The notes under the pieces are model-generated. The model was not told the DNA's origin and made no database searches. It saw only the letters and a list, made by a program, of their open reading frames with translations. Made by a program: the position numbers and the translations under genes. Positions 1-9,000 of a stretch of DNA of 64,000 nt are shown piece after piece. The DNA comes from Aphodovivens sp036306585 (GTDB lineage Bacteria; Actinomycetota; Coriobacteriia; Coriobacteriales; Eggerthellaceae), in NCBI GenBank assembly GCA_036306585.1, contig JAXJZF010000004.1, positions 1-64,000 of the forward strand. The letters run 5' to 3'. Position 1 is the stretch's first letter. Each line of letters begins with the position of its first letter.

Positions 1-387
1 GGGGCAGTCCAGGCCTCCGGCGAGGCCGGCTGCGGCAAGGGCGTCGACCCATGCCTCGCCGGGTCCTGCGAGGATGGCGGTGGTGCAGCTCGAGTAGGCC
101 GCCTTGGCTTGGGAAACGGCGGTCTCGTACATCGTGGCGCCCGCCATTTGCGTCATGGAAACAGATGAGGAGATGCTTCGCTCGGACATGGTGGAGATTT
201 CGTATTCCTCCGATTCTTCGTTAGGGTCTTCTGTGAGGATTTCTCCTCTCTCGATTGCTGCCGCGATTTCTTCTTCTGTTGCAGGGGTTTGATCTCCGTC
301 GACAGTTGCCCACGCCGGCGTAGTGACGATCATGGAGGCTGTCAATGTTGCCGATACTAGTGAAGTTGCAATTGTCGATTTACGCAT
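1..387 (-). CDS. Secreted cell-wall-binding repeat 2 (CWB2) protein, 3' end outside window
   Basis: I read this from the reverse strand, starting at the ATG at 387, which has a GAAAGGA ribosome site 5 bases upstream; 129 codons are visible with no stop. The N-terminus is a classical signal peptide (MRKSTIATSLVSATLTAS, then a cleavage region ending TPAWA). An acidic linker follows, then a stretch containing MYETAVSQAK, ILAGPGEAWVDALAAAGLAG and GLDCP. That matches the cell wall binding repeat 2 family (PF04122), whose repeats carry a YxTA segment followed by a DALaaapLA segment. Known CWB2 modules in clostridial surface proteins bind an anionic wall polysaccharide. The gene lies just downstream of glycosyltransferase and exporter genes on the same strand, so the product is probably a surface protein held by the polysaccharide made here. 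The effector domain lies outside the window. Confidence 0.8.
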   Translation of the reverse strand, partial: MRKSTIATSLVSATLTASMIVTTPAWATVDGDQTPATEEEIAAAIERGEILTEDPNEESEEYEISTMSERSISSSVSMTQMAGATMYETAVSQAKAAYSSCTTAILAGPGEAWVDALAAAGLAGGLDCP

Positions 388-416
388 GGATATCCTTTCG
401 CGGTGTCTATGCAGCA

Positions 417-444
417 ATTATGGCGGTCTGCGATTGTCGGTCAC
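417..444 (-). promoter_or_regulatory. Candidate promoter of the CWB2 surface-protein gene
   Basis: On the minus strand a GTGACC -35 (439-444) is followed after 16 bases by a CATAAT -10 (417-422), about 30 bases before the start codon at 387. It overlaps the 3' end of the upstream glycosyltransferase gene. The match is moderate and read-through from upstream is equally possible. Confidence 0.35.
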
Positions 445-2012
445 TTGCGAGAGCGAATGATGTCTTTAATCCGCGTAGGTATTCCGAGCAGAACTTTGCC
501 TACTTTGAATGTTGTTGATAAGCGGATTTCTTCAAGAGAGTATATCGCGTTTTGAAGTTCACTTGCCATTCGATTCATTCGTTCTTCCAGGTCGCATATG
601 GCGTTGGTATACGAAATCCGGAAAGCGTCCTCCATAAGGACCATATCGTCCGCAAGAGGGGGTAGTTCCCTTTTGCGCTTGAGCGACTCGATAACTTCTT
701 TCCAGAACCGTTTTTCATCGAATCTTGATATCATTGCTGCATCAAGTTTGGCGGCATCGCTTAATTCTCTATGAAGCTGAGGGTCTCGTAGTATACGTAT
801 GCACGCTTCTGCTGCAGCGTTGATATCTCTGTGGGGTACTGCAATCACGCCTCCACGCTCCCCGTTCTTCGCAAGTTCCAAATACGGAAGTTCGTACATA
901 ACGCAAGGCAGCCCCCAAGATTTTGCTTCAAGAAGCGATAGACAATATGATTCAGCTGCAGAGGTGTGAAGGTACAAATCCGCATTGCGGTAATACTGGC
1001 TAACATCATCTTGATGACCTCGCAAGCGGATTGAGCCCAACACGCCAAGTCGGGCAGCTTCTTGCTTTACCGCATCCGTCCACTTTTCTTCATTTGGCCC
1101 CACAATGTCTAAAGTCGCATTTGGGATGTCGCGCTTTATCCTTTCAAGAATTCTCACCGCATCGAGAGGCCTTTTTTCTTTAGCTACTCTTCCGACCCAG
1201 ACGATACTTTTCAGAGGAGCCGATTCCTTTGTAGTGACCCTGGGGTTTTTTTCAATGTTGTTGCTGTTTCTTGCTTGATTAAGCATGGCGTGGTTAGTTG
1301 GAGTGGCGATGGATTTATAGCGAGTGAGAAAAACGTTAGGATTTCTCTTTGCCCAAAAAGTGCGATCGGCGATGTTCGAGCAAATTATTGCGTCTGCCAA
1401 GGAAAGCGTGTAGGGAAGCTCGGTAAACTTTTTTTCGAATCCATTAGCGTTTGGCAGCTCGGTAAGTGGAAATGAAAAGACGCCGTGCATGCACATGATG
1501 ACGGGGATATTGTTGAGCTTTGCTATCAATAGCTCCCATAACGCGGTGCTGCAAAGCCATTGATTGTAGATCAGAGCGTCTACATGATTGTCTGTGAGGC
1601 AGCGATAGAATTCATGTGCACGGATCTCGTAATTATCGGGGGAAGCGTCTTGAAATGAGTGGAGGAGGCAGCGGGAGGGGTTTCCGACTGAGGCAAGCGC
1701 TTGCTGTGAAACTGGAGTGTCCGTGATAAGAATCGTTTTGTATCCGAGCTTCGAGAGGGTTTTGAGTTGATTTCTCACAACTTCGTCCGCTCCTCCGCAT
1801 CCGATCTGCCAATGGTACACCGCGATTGTGCGAATGTGCTCGAGGGAGGTGAGGGCGAAGGACTCGGATCGAAGTGCGGATGCGATTGTTTGTGGCTCGT
1901 TCCAATTGCGTCGAGCTAGTTCGATGACATCTTCAACGGAAGACAGAATTTGATCCTGGTGAAGATTGTCGTTTAAGACAACAGGCCGGGCGGGGATGCG
2001 GATGTCCGTCAT
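441..2012 (-). CDS. GT4-type glycosyltransferase
   Basis: This 523-residue protein has a GT-B fold glycosyltransferase pattern. An N-terminal acceptor domain begins around residue 60 with the glycine-rich segment YHWQIGCGGADEVVRNQLKT. The C-terminal nucleotide-sugar domain begins around 270 with VWVGRVAKEKRP and continues through LDIVGPNEE and the donor-site region AESYCLSLLEAKSWGLPCV, with the E-x7-E type motif. A predicted helical tail (about 450-523) follows the catalytic region. Its start overlaps the end of the upstream ABC ATPase gene by 4 bases, so the two are translationally coupled. The sugar and linkage cannot be deduced. It is presumably one of the transferases that build the chain exported by the neighbouring Wzm/Wzt-like transporter. 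Confidence 0.85.
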   Translation of the reverse strand: MTDIRIPARPVVLNDNLHQDQILSSVEDVIELARRNWNEPQTIASALRSESFALTSLEHIRTIAVYHWQIGCGGADEVVRNQLKTLSKLGYKTILITDTPVSQQALASVGNPSRCLLHSFQDASPDNYEIRAHEFYRCLTDNHVDALIYNQWLCSTALWELLIAKLNNIPVIMCMHGVFSFPLTELPNANGFEKKFTELPYTLSLADAIICSNIADRTFWAKRNPNVFLTRYKSIATPTNHAMLNQARNSNNIEKNPRVTTKESAPLKSIVWVGRVAKEKRPLDAVRILERIKRDIPNATLDIVGPNEEKWTDAVKQEAARLGVLGSIRLRGHQDDVSQYYRNADLYLHTSAAESYCLSLLEAKSWGLPCVMYELPYLELAKNGERGGVIAVPHRDINAAAEACIRILRDPQLHRELSDAAKLDAAMISRFDEKRFWKEVIESLKRKRELPPLADDMVLMEDAFRISYTNAICDLEERMNRMASELQNAIYSLEEIRLSTTFKVGKVLLGIPTRIKDIIRSRK

Positions 2013-3856
2013 TTCATGTCTCCTGAAATGTTATCCGTGAAAGCAGGATTCAAGCAAAGGGCTTTGGAGAAAAGTGCTTTGTCGAAATCTGTGTAGCGCA
2101 GAGAGCTTCCGATGAACAACAGGCGAGCGGGGGGATTGTTCATATGCTTCAAGAGGCTAATTCCTCGTGCAACTTCGTTGAGATTCTGAATACTGATCAA
2201 TGCGATGCGGGAGTGAAGTTCTCCCGAGAGTGGCCCAATGAAGTTGTTATCCATTTCGCAGTGGGGATCGGTGATTAGCAGGATGTCGCTTGCTTTTTTT
2301 TCATGGGAACGAGCTTCAAAGAATGGATGTAGCCAACGATTGACTTTATCATTGGCTTTATTGGGCTCTGATTCGGCGAAGAAGACCCATCTACTACTGC
2401 TTTTTCGGTGCAGTTTTATCGGCAGAGACCCTTCGTCCTTGTATCCTACAAAGATTAACTCGTCGAAAGATTCGACTACTCGTTCTACTAGCCGATGAAC
2501 CTTCGCGTCGTCAAGGTAGAACACAGGCGCTTTTCTTGCGTAGATATAAGGGGAAAGTGTTATTAAGGCGGCGTCGAACCCATCGCGTGCAAGGATGGCG
2601 GTTCGCCCCCATGATGCAGCCGATGAGGCGCCGTAGCGATATGTATCCAGTCCGCAAGCGCTGTCTTGCGATTCGAGCCGGATTATTTCTGAGTTTGGGC
2701 AAATTGTCGTGAGAGAGGAAACAACACTAGCGGCAATATGCTGCTCGTCTCCTAGGACGATAATTGTACGAGGCTGATGATGCTGGAGGTTCTGCTGAAG
2801 AATGTCGGGAATTTGGTCTGATTTTGTCGCCACAAGAGATGCGCCAAGTGCTCCAGATAGGCCGCAAGCAATTCGTCCCTCGCGTTCGGATTCTCCATTT
2901 GTCAGAATATATGTATTGTGGACGGTGCTACAGAGGTTGTCAAATGCGATGGACGTTCCGTAGAGGTTTTCGCCGAACACGCAGCTGCATATTTTCGAGG
3001 GTGGCTCAATATTTGCATCCACTGTTTCCAAAATCGTTCTTTCCGCTTCGGGCGACCCTGGTCTCCCTCCGATGGCGCGATAGAGCTCGCATACATCTTT
3101 AGCTGCGCCGATGGCGCGAAGGTGGCCTTTTTCTATCCATACTGCTTTATTGCACAGTCGTTCGATTTGCTCGTTACTGTGCGAGACAATCAGCACCGTA
3201 ACGCCATGATCATTGATCAACGATTGAATGCGACGCTCACATTTTTGCTGGAAAAGAAAATCTCCTACCGATAGAACCTCGTCAACAATAAGCACATCGG
3301 GTACGATAACGGTGGCAATAGCAAAGGCGATGCGGGCAACCATGCCGGAAGAGTAATTCTTCATTGGCATGTCGAGAAACTCATTAACTTCGGCGAATTC
3401 CACGATTTCATCAAAGTGATCTTTGATGAAATCCTTTGAATACCCAAGTAGTGCTCCATTGAGGAAGATGTTTTCCCTTGCGGTTAATTCGAGGTCGAAC
3501 CCGGCTCCGAGTTCGATGAGGGGTGCGATGCTGCCCCTGACGATGCAGCTTCCTTCGGAAGGGTCTAGCACACCTGCGATTATTTTGAGCATTGTCGACT
3601 TGCCCGATCCGTTGGTTCCGAGTATGCCGAAAACATCACCTTGCTTTACTTCGAATGAGATGTCATTCAGTGCGCGAAATTCTTTGAATCGCAATTCGTG
3701 CTTAGCGAGAGCTATAGCGTATTCTTTGAGGCTGTTCAGCTGCTCGCTTGCAATATTGAAGATCATGGTTACGTGATCGACCTTGATCATCGTTTGAGAC
3801 GATGGGCTATCGACCGGCATAGAGAATGAGCCCAGAAACGAAGTATTGTTCATCAT
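2009..3856 (-). CDS. Wzt/TagH-type polysaccharide-export ATPase with CWB2-like C-terminal region
   Basis: The start at 3856 is chosen because AGGAAGG sits 5 bases upstream; an in-frame ATG at 3874 lacks a site. The first 265 of 615 residues are an ABC ATPase with Walker A GTNGSGKST (80-88), signature YSSGM (168-172), Walker B VLIVDE (188-193) and the H-loop in LIVSHS. This is the arrangement of Wzt and TagH, which energise export of finished O-antigen or teichoic-acid chains with a Wzm/TagG permease, here the upstream gene. Wzt proteins usually end in a beta-sandwich that reads the glycan. This one instead has about 325 residues (291-615) resembling two or three CWB2 repeats: ILTNG (317-321), LSGALGASLVAT, IIVLGDEQHI and RYGASSAASWGRTAILA. 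I infer a cytoplasmic glycan-recognition tail. The ATPase call is secure; the tail assignment is by pattern only. Confidence 0.85.
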   Translation of the reverse strand: MMNNTSFLGSFSMPVDSPSSQTMIKVDHVTMIFNIASEQLNSLKEYAIALAKHELRFKEFRALNDISFEVKQGDVFGILGTNGSGKSTMLKIIAGVLDPSEGSCIVRGSIAPLIELGAGFDLELTARENIFLNGALLGYSKDFIKDHFDEIVEFAEVNEFLDMPMKNYSSGMVARIAFAIATVIVPDVLIVDEVLSVGDFLFQQKCERRIQSLINDHGVTVLIVSHSNEQIERLCNKAVWIEKGHLRAIGAAKDVCELYRAIGGRPGSPEAERTILETVDANIEPPSKICSCVFGENLYGTSIAFDNLCSTVHNTYILTNGESEREGRIACGLSGALGASLVATKSDQIPDILQQNLQHHQPRTIIVLGDEQHIAASVVSSLTTICPNSEIIRLESQDSACGLDTYRYGASSAASWGRTAILARDGFDAALITLSPYIYARKAPVFYLDDAKVHRLVERVVESFDELIFVGYKDEGSLPIKLHRKSSSRWVFFAESEPNKANDKVNRWLHPFFEARSHEKKASDILLITDPHCEMDNNFIGPLSGELHSRIALISIQNLNEVARGISLLKHMNNPPARLLFIGSSLRYTDFDKALFSKALCLNPAFTDNISGDMK

Positions 3857-3866
3857 CGATGCCTTC

Positions 3867-4655
3867 CTAAACATACAAGATGAATCGTGTTTGCAGCTTT
3901 CGGAACACCAACAGTCCTATGAGTAATGAAGCCATTGCGAAGAAGAGACAGAGAAGGTTTTCCTGAACGCCCGGGATCTGATTCCAGAGGATAATCTCAC
4001 GAAAATAAGTGACGTAGTGAAACATCGGGTTAAACTGCTCAATCGCCATCATCCAGTCAGGCAAGATGCTGATGGGGTAAAACAATGGCGTGGCATATGT
4101 CCACGCAGTGATAACCACGCTCCAAAGATGACAGACATCTCGGAAAAACACTGCGAGGGCAGAAAGCAGAAGGCTCAATCCCGTGCTAAATACAAGGACG
4201 TAGATGAGCAAAAGTGGGAGAAAAAGAACGCTGGGCGTGGGTGCTATTTTGAAAAAGATCATTACGGCGACAATGGCAATTAAGGAAAAGCAGAAATTAA
4301 CCATCGCAAACAGAACTTTTTCAATCGGGAAGATCATCTTTTCAATGCGAATCTTTTTGATTAGTGATGAGGATTCGATAATGGACGTCATTGCGGTTGT
4401 TGTGGAGTCGCTCATTACGGCAAATAATGTGTTGCCAAGAATGAGATATAAGGGAAAGTTCTCAATATCTCCAAATCGGAGGAAAAAACTAAAGACTGCC
4501 GTTAGAACGCACATCATTAGCAGGGGGTTGAGGACCGACCAGACCACGCCTAGGATGCTGCGACGATATTTAAGCTTGAAGTCGCGTGATATCAAAGATG
4601 CGAGCGTGAACCAATTTCGCTCGAGTGCCATTTTGGATGTCACCTTTAATGCCAT
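3867..4655 (-). CDS. Wzm/TagG-type ABC-2 permease of polysaccharide exporter
   Basis: This is an inner-membrane permease of the ABC-2 family, 262 residues from the ATG at 4655. That start has a strong GGAGGT 5 bases away; longer in-frame starts up to 4766 add a non-conserved tail. The cytoplasmic N-terminus (LISRDFKLKYRRSILGVVWS) and first membrane segment (LNPLLMMCVLTAVFSFFLRF) are characteristic of Wzm and TagG. About six hydrophobic segments follow, with a loop containing NPMFHYVTYFREIILW. It should form the channel half of an ATP-driven exporter with the downstream ATPase, whose ribosome site overlaps the end of this gene. It carries undecaprenyl-linked glycan across the membrane. Confidence 0.88.
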   Translation of the reverse strand: MALKVTSKMALERNWFTLASLISRDFKLKYRRSILGVVWSVLNPLLMMCVLTAVFSFFLRFGDIENFPLYLILGNTLFAVMSDSTTTAMTSIIESSSLIKKIRIEKMIFPIEKVLFAMVNFCFSLIAIVAVMIFFKIAPTPSVLFLPLLLIYVLVFSTGLSLLLSALAVFFRDVCHLWSVVITAWTYATPLFYPISILPDWMMAIEQFNPMFHYVTYFREIILWNQIPGVQENLLCLFFAMASLLIGLLVFRKLQTRFILYV

Positions 4656-4703
4656 GTAAACCTCCATGGGCATCCGCCGTAAGCGAAGTGCTAGGCGGAG
4701 TTC

Positions 4704-4712
4704 GCTATAGCA
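4704..4712 (-). promoter_or_regulatory. Possible extended -10 for the exporter operon
   Basis: The minus strand reads TGC-TATAGC in the 178-base interval between the GT2 gene and the permease gene, about 49 bases before the permease start. No good -35 is visible. Read-through from the upstream GT2 gene is also possible. Confidence 0.25.
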
Positions 4713-4833
4713 AATTAACCATATAACTATATCCGTTGAGGCGGCACAAGATTTTCGGTTGGTCATTCCCCATGAAAATGGCAGAAGGCTGCTGCGTGCT
4801 GTGATGCAGCGGTGGCAGGTGGTGAAAACATGA

Positions 4834-5838
4834 TCAGCGGTTCTTCCGCTTGCTTCCGAAGCGATACCCTATGCGTTGGGTGATGGGGATGTGCTTCCGT
4901 AAGGCCTTCTTATACTCTCGTAATATTTTTCGAGATGAAACAATAGCAGGATAATCCATCCGATGGATCATTTCCTGAATATTCTTTTCTATGGTCGGAC
5001 TGTCAACGCCGAATTCCTCGTCGAGCATTTTGATATAAGAACATCCCCTGTTGTAGTGGCCCTCCATAATACGCGGAGACGTGATGCCCAGTTTTTTTAT
5101 GAGGGCATCCATGTCGAACCAACGATCGTAAATTATCGATGGATCTTTTACTCTGCTTGAGGATCCTTCGTTCATCTCTCGATAGAAATACAGGGGTTCG
5201 TCTATGTAAACAATGCTTTCAGCTTGAGCTAGCGTTTCGATGAGGAATGGGTTGTCAACCCAACCCGCGCCGGGGACTTCTTTCATTTTAATGCGGTTCT
5301 TTTCTAGGAAGCTTTTTTTGTATATCGCGGTCCAAATGCTTGGATGATGGAAGAGGAACTCGGCGTCCTCGTTTAATGTGAAGGGGACATCTACGTGATC
5401 GACATGATGAAGGTAATAGGCCGGAAGAAGTCTTTCGCCCCGGGTTTCCGCGTTGAGAACTCTCCAATATGCGCACTTAACAATATCGGGGAATTTGTGT
5501 CGTTGTGCGGCAGAGAATAGCTTTTCGAACATCGACGGGTCGACGTAATCGTCCGATTCTACGATCCCGATATATTTCCCTTTTGCATTATCAAGTCCCG
5601 TATTGATTCCCTTGCCGTATCCTTCGTTTGGTTTATGGATGGCTGCTATTCGTGGATCCGCGCTTGCAAATGCATCTACGATGGAGGGAGATCCGTCAGT
5701 GGATCCATCGTCGATGCAGAGTACCTCGATATTGTTCAGTGATTGCTTGGCTATAGAGCTTAGGCACTTGTCGAGAAATCTGTCGGTATTGAATATTGGA
5801 ACTATGATGGAGATTAATGGTTGGCTGATCGAACGCAT
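4834..5838 (-). CDS. GT2-family glycosyltransferase
   Basis: This is a GT-A fold family 2 glycosyltransferase of 334 residues. The N-terminal strand-loop ISIIVPIFNTDRFLDKCLSS is the standard opening. IDDGSTDGS (about 43-51) is the nucleotide-binding acidic segment and VESDDYVDPSMF (about 93-104) carries the metal-binding DxD-like SDD. The C-terminal half resembles enzymes that decorate surface polysaccharides (LFYREMNEGSSSRVKDPSIIY-like region). GGAG lies 9 bases before the ATG. It is the first gene of a minus-strand run leading to the exporter, so it probably transfers a sugar to the exported chain. Specificity is unknown. Confidence 0.85.
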   Translation of the reverse strand: MRSISQPLISIIVPIFNTDRFLDKCLSSIAKQSLNNIEVLCIDDGSTDGSPSIVDAFASADPRIAAIHKPNEGYGKGINTGLDNAKGKYIGIVESDDYVDPSMFEKLFSAAQRHKFPDIVKCAYWRVLNAETRGERLLPAYYLHHVDHVDVPFTLNEDAEFLFHHPSIWTAIYKKSFLEKNRIKMKEVPGAGWVDNPFLIETLAQAESIVYIDEPLYFYREMNEGSSSRVKDPSIIYDRWFDMDALIKKLGITSPRIMEGHYNRGCSYIKMLDEEFGVDSPTIEKNIQEMIHRMDYPAIVSSRKILREYKKALRKHIPITQRIGYRFGSKRKNR

Positions 5839-5884
5839 GATGGCTCCAAGAGGATAGTTGCTTCAGTATGCAAATCAACTCCAC

Positions 5885-5890
5885 ATTATA
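5885..5890 (-). promoter_or_regulatory. Candidate -10 for minus-strand polysaccharide operon
   Basis: A perfect TATAAT reads on the minus strand within TTATAATGTGG, 46 bases before the GT2 start codon. No convincing -35 is present at 16 to 18 bases. The divergent plus-strand promoter carries the same TATAATGTG core. Confidence 0.4.
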
Positions 5891-5975
5891 AGTCAGCTTG
5901 GATCTGCATGCGGTTGCAGCTTCTTTATTCGGAATAAGACTTTATGCTGCTTTAGGGGGAGATAATTCCAATCGG

Positions 5976-5981
5976 TATAAT
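5976..5981 (+). promoter_or_regulatory. Candidate -10 for the triple-domain glycosyltransferase gene
   Basis: TATAAT, within GGTATAATGTGAG, lies 74 bases upstream of the start at 6056. The -35 is poor (AGGGGG region). An imperfect dyad, TTATTC-G-GAATAA at 5925-5937, lies between the two divergent -10 elements and could be an operator. Confidence 0.4.
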
Positions 5982-6055
5982 GTGAGCGAATGATCACCGG
6001 ATGGCTTCGATGGTTGTTCTTTGATTCTGTGGTCGCAACGCAAGGGGGAGGGGCA

Positions 6056-9000
6056 ATGCCTCGATTCTCGATAATCATTCCTTCGTATGGCAACGCTGCA
6101 TATATTGCCGACTGCTTGGGAAGCTTGCAGTCGCAGAGTTTTGATGACTGGGAGGCGATTGTCGTTGATGATGCAAGCCCCGACGGATCTAGCCGAATTG
6201 TGTCAGGCCTTGCTAAGAAGGATCATCGTATCAAACAATACTTGAATGAAACGAATAGAGGTCGGCATATATCGCGCGTCAAAGGTGTTGAGCATGCAAT
6301 AGGCGACTACGTTTTGTTTCTTGACTCGGACGATGAGTTTGAGTCCGGTTTTCTCGGAGAGCTGTCTCTTGTGCTTCCTTCTGATTCGCAGACTATTGTC
6401 CATTTTGGAATTAGGGTGATCGGGGAGTCCGAAGGGTTGGAAAACCGTGCCGGTGCTTTCGAATCTCATGCTAATAGGGCCTTCCCGGATCTTATCTCGA
6501 CTGATATTTCGAAAACGGTATTTGATGCAAGTTGCGGCTTCGTCCGCGATTGGAGGATAACCCAGCGCGCGTTTCCTCTTCTTATGGCGAAGCGGGCTTT
6601 CTCTCTTATGTCTCGAGAGCGCCTGGAGATGGCGGAAGATGGATATGAGTACTTTGTCCTGTCGTCTATAGCTCATCGAGAAGTTACGCATAACGAGCTT
6701 GTTGGGTATAGGTATTATCTCGGTCGTGGCGGCATAAGCGAAGAACTCCTGGATGCAGCTGCGTTTGAATCGCTGGCGGGGGAGTACAAGCGTAGTTTTG
6801 AGGCTGCTCTGCGCTATTCCAATGGATTTGATCTCAAGGATATGCGCCGCCAAGGGGAGGGTTTTCGTCTAAAACTGATTGAGGCTCTATCTAATGATTG
6901 GCATGAGCGTGTTTCAAAAAGGGAAAAGATTGCTGCGGCCATCGAGATGGTTAAAGCGATCGGGCCAGAAGCCGTTGCTGCTCATATGATGCGTTTCGTT
7001 CGCGATGATGCTTACGATATGATCGAGAGAGGGCTAGTTCCAGAGCGTCTTAGCGAGATACGTTCATGGAAGGCGTTTGCTGACGAGTTGGCGTCAAACG
7101 CTAAAGCGGGTATAAATAATTATCGTCTCTACGCCGCCGCAGCTCAAGAATACCTGAACCAACTTGAGGCGGAATTCAATCTTGTGTCGAACGCTCGAAA
7201 AGACATAAGGATCTTTGTTTGCACGCATAAGGATTCTTCGTATTTTGATAGTGATATTCTCCAGCCGATCCAGGTTGGAACAGCTCTTTCTCCTCATCGA
7301 TTAAGTTCGGTTTTGCATGATGATGAGGGAGATAACATTTCTTGCTTGAATCCAATGTATTGCGAACTGACGGCGCAGTATTGGGCGTGGAAAAATGTCG
7401 ATGCAGAGTACTATGGGTTTTGTCACTATCGTCGATATTTCGACTTTTCTGCAACGAGACACGATGAGAACGCCTATGGAGAGATTCTTGAAAAATACAT
7501 TGACAAGTCAACTCAGAAGAAATACCGTCTTGACGATGCGTCAATAGAGCATCTTGTACGGCAGTTTGACGTGATTACCACGGAGTTTAAGGATTTGAAT
7601 AAATTTCCTGGCGATGTGGGCACTCCGCGTAAGCAATATCATGAGGCACTGCATCTTGCTGACGACGATCTCGAAACGATCGTGAACATATTGAAAGAGA
7701 TGCACCCTGAGTATGCACAAGATGCAGATGCATTTCTTGATGGCGGTCGTGCGTGCTTCTGCAACATGTTTATTATGCGAAAGGAGATATTCTTTAATTA
7801 CTGCGCATGGCTCTTTCCTCTTTTGGAGGAGTTCGCTAAGCGGACGGACATGACGCATTACGACAAGGAAGCGCTTCGGACGCCTGGGCATTTGTCTGAG
7901 AGGCTGTTTAACATATACTATCAGCATCATCTTCGTGTAGGTGCAGGCTGGAAGACAACTCAGCTTCAATGCGTTCGTTTTACAAATCCGGATCGCGTGC
8001 ATCCTTTGCTGCCCCCCTTTGATTCTGGTTTTGCGCCTATGGTTCCAGTGGTGTTCGCAGCGGATGGCGATTATGTTCCCATGCTTTCTGCGACCATCCG
8101 GTCTTTGCTGGATAATGCTTCGCCTTACTATTATTACGATATTGTGGTGTTAGAGCGGGGAATTTCGGCTTCCGATCAGCGTGTTATGCGAGAAACATTT
8201 GCAAAGCCGGGGAGGGTTTCGATCTCTTTTTATAATGTAAGTCGCATTGTCGACTCGTTCGACCTCTCAACAAACAATGAGCATATTAGTATCGAAACGT
8301 ACTATCGGTTTTTGGTGCAGGAGCTTCTTCCCTATTATGACAAAGTTATCTATCTGGATTCCGATCTAATAGTTCGTGGGGACATCTCCCAGTTATACGA
8401 GACAGAACTGGGAGACAATCTTTTGGCTGCGGTGAGAGATCTGGATTTCTTGGGTAACGTCAATATGAAGGATGGGGGACGTAAGGAATATGCAAAAACC
8501 ATTCTGGGGATGAAAGATCCTTACGCTTATTTTCAGGCGGGAGTTTTGGTTCTTAATACTGCAGCACTGCGTTCTTTTCGCAAGGTTGAGGACTGGCTGA
8601 AAATTGCAGCAAACTCCCATTTCATATACGACGACCAAGATATTCTTAACGCTGAATGCGAAGGAAGGGTTCAGTTTCTCGATTATCGTTGGAATGTTAT
8701 GACCGATTGTGCCGACCGAATTGCAAGGGTGTTTTCCTTTGCTCCCGCCGAAGCTTACAGCGCATATCTCGCGTCTCGAGCTGATCAGCTTATCACCCAT
8801 TACGCTGGATTTGAAAAACCATGGAAGCTTGCTGGTTGTGACGAGTCCACTTTGTTCTGGAGCTATGCACGTAAGATTCCATTTTACGAGAGGCTTGTGG
8901 CTCTGCTTTGCGGGCAGGAACCGGAAGGCGATTGCGATGAACATGATTTCGCTATAGATGAGAATAATCCGATCCGAAGATTAATTGATCCAATCATGCC

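Noticed and set aside
4656..4766. A 37-codon extension of the Wzm-type permease
   Set aside because: GGAGGT precedes the ATG at 4655 at ideal spacing, and the extra residues have no family counterpart.
5990..6055. A 22-codon N-terminal extension of the triple-domain protein
   Set aside because: The ATG at 5990 sits at the predicted transcription start, whereas the ATG at 6056 has a very strong ribosome site and begins the GT2 fold directly.
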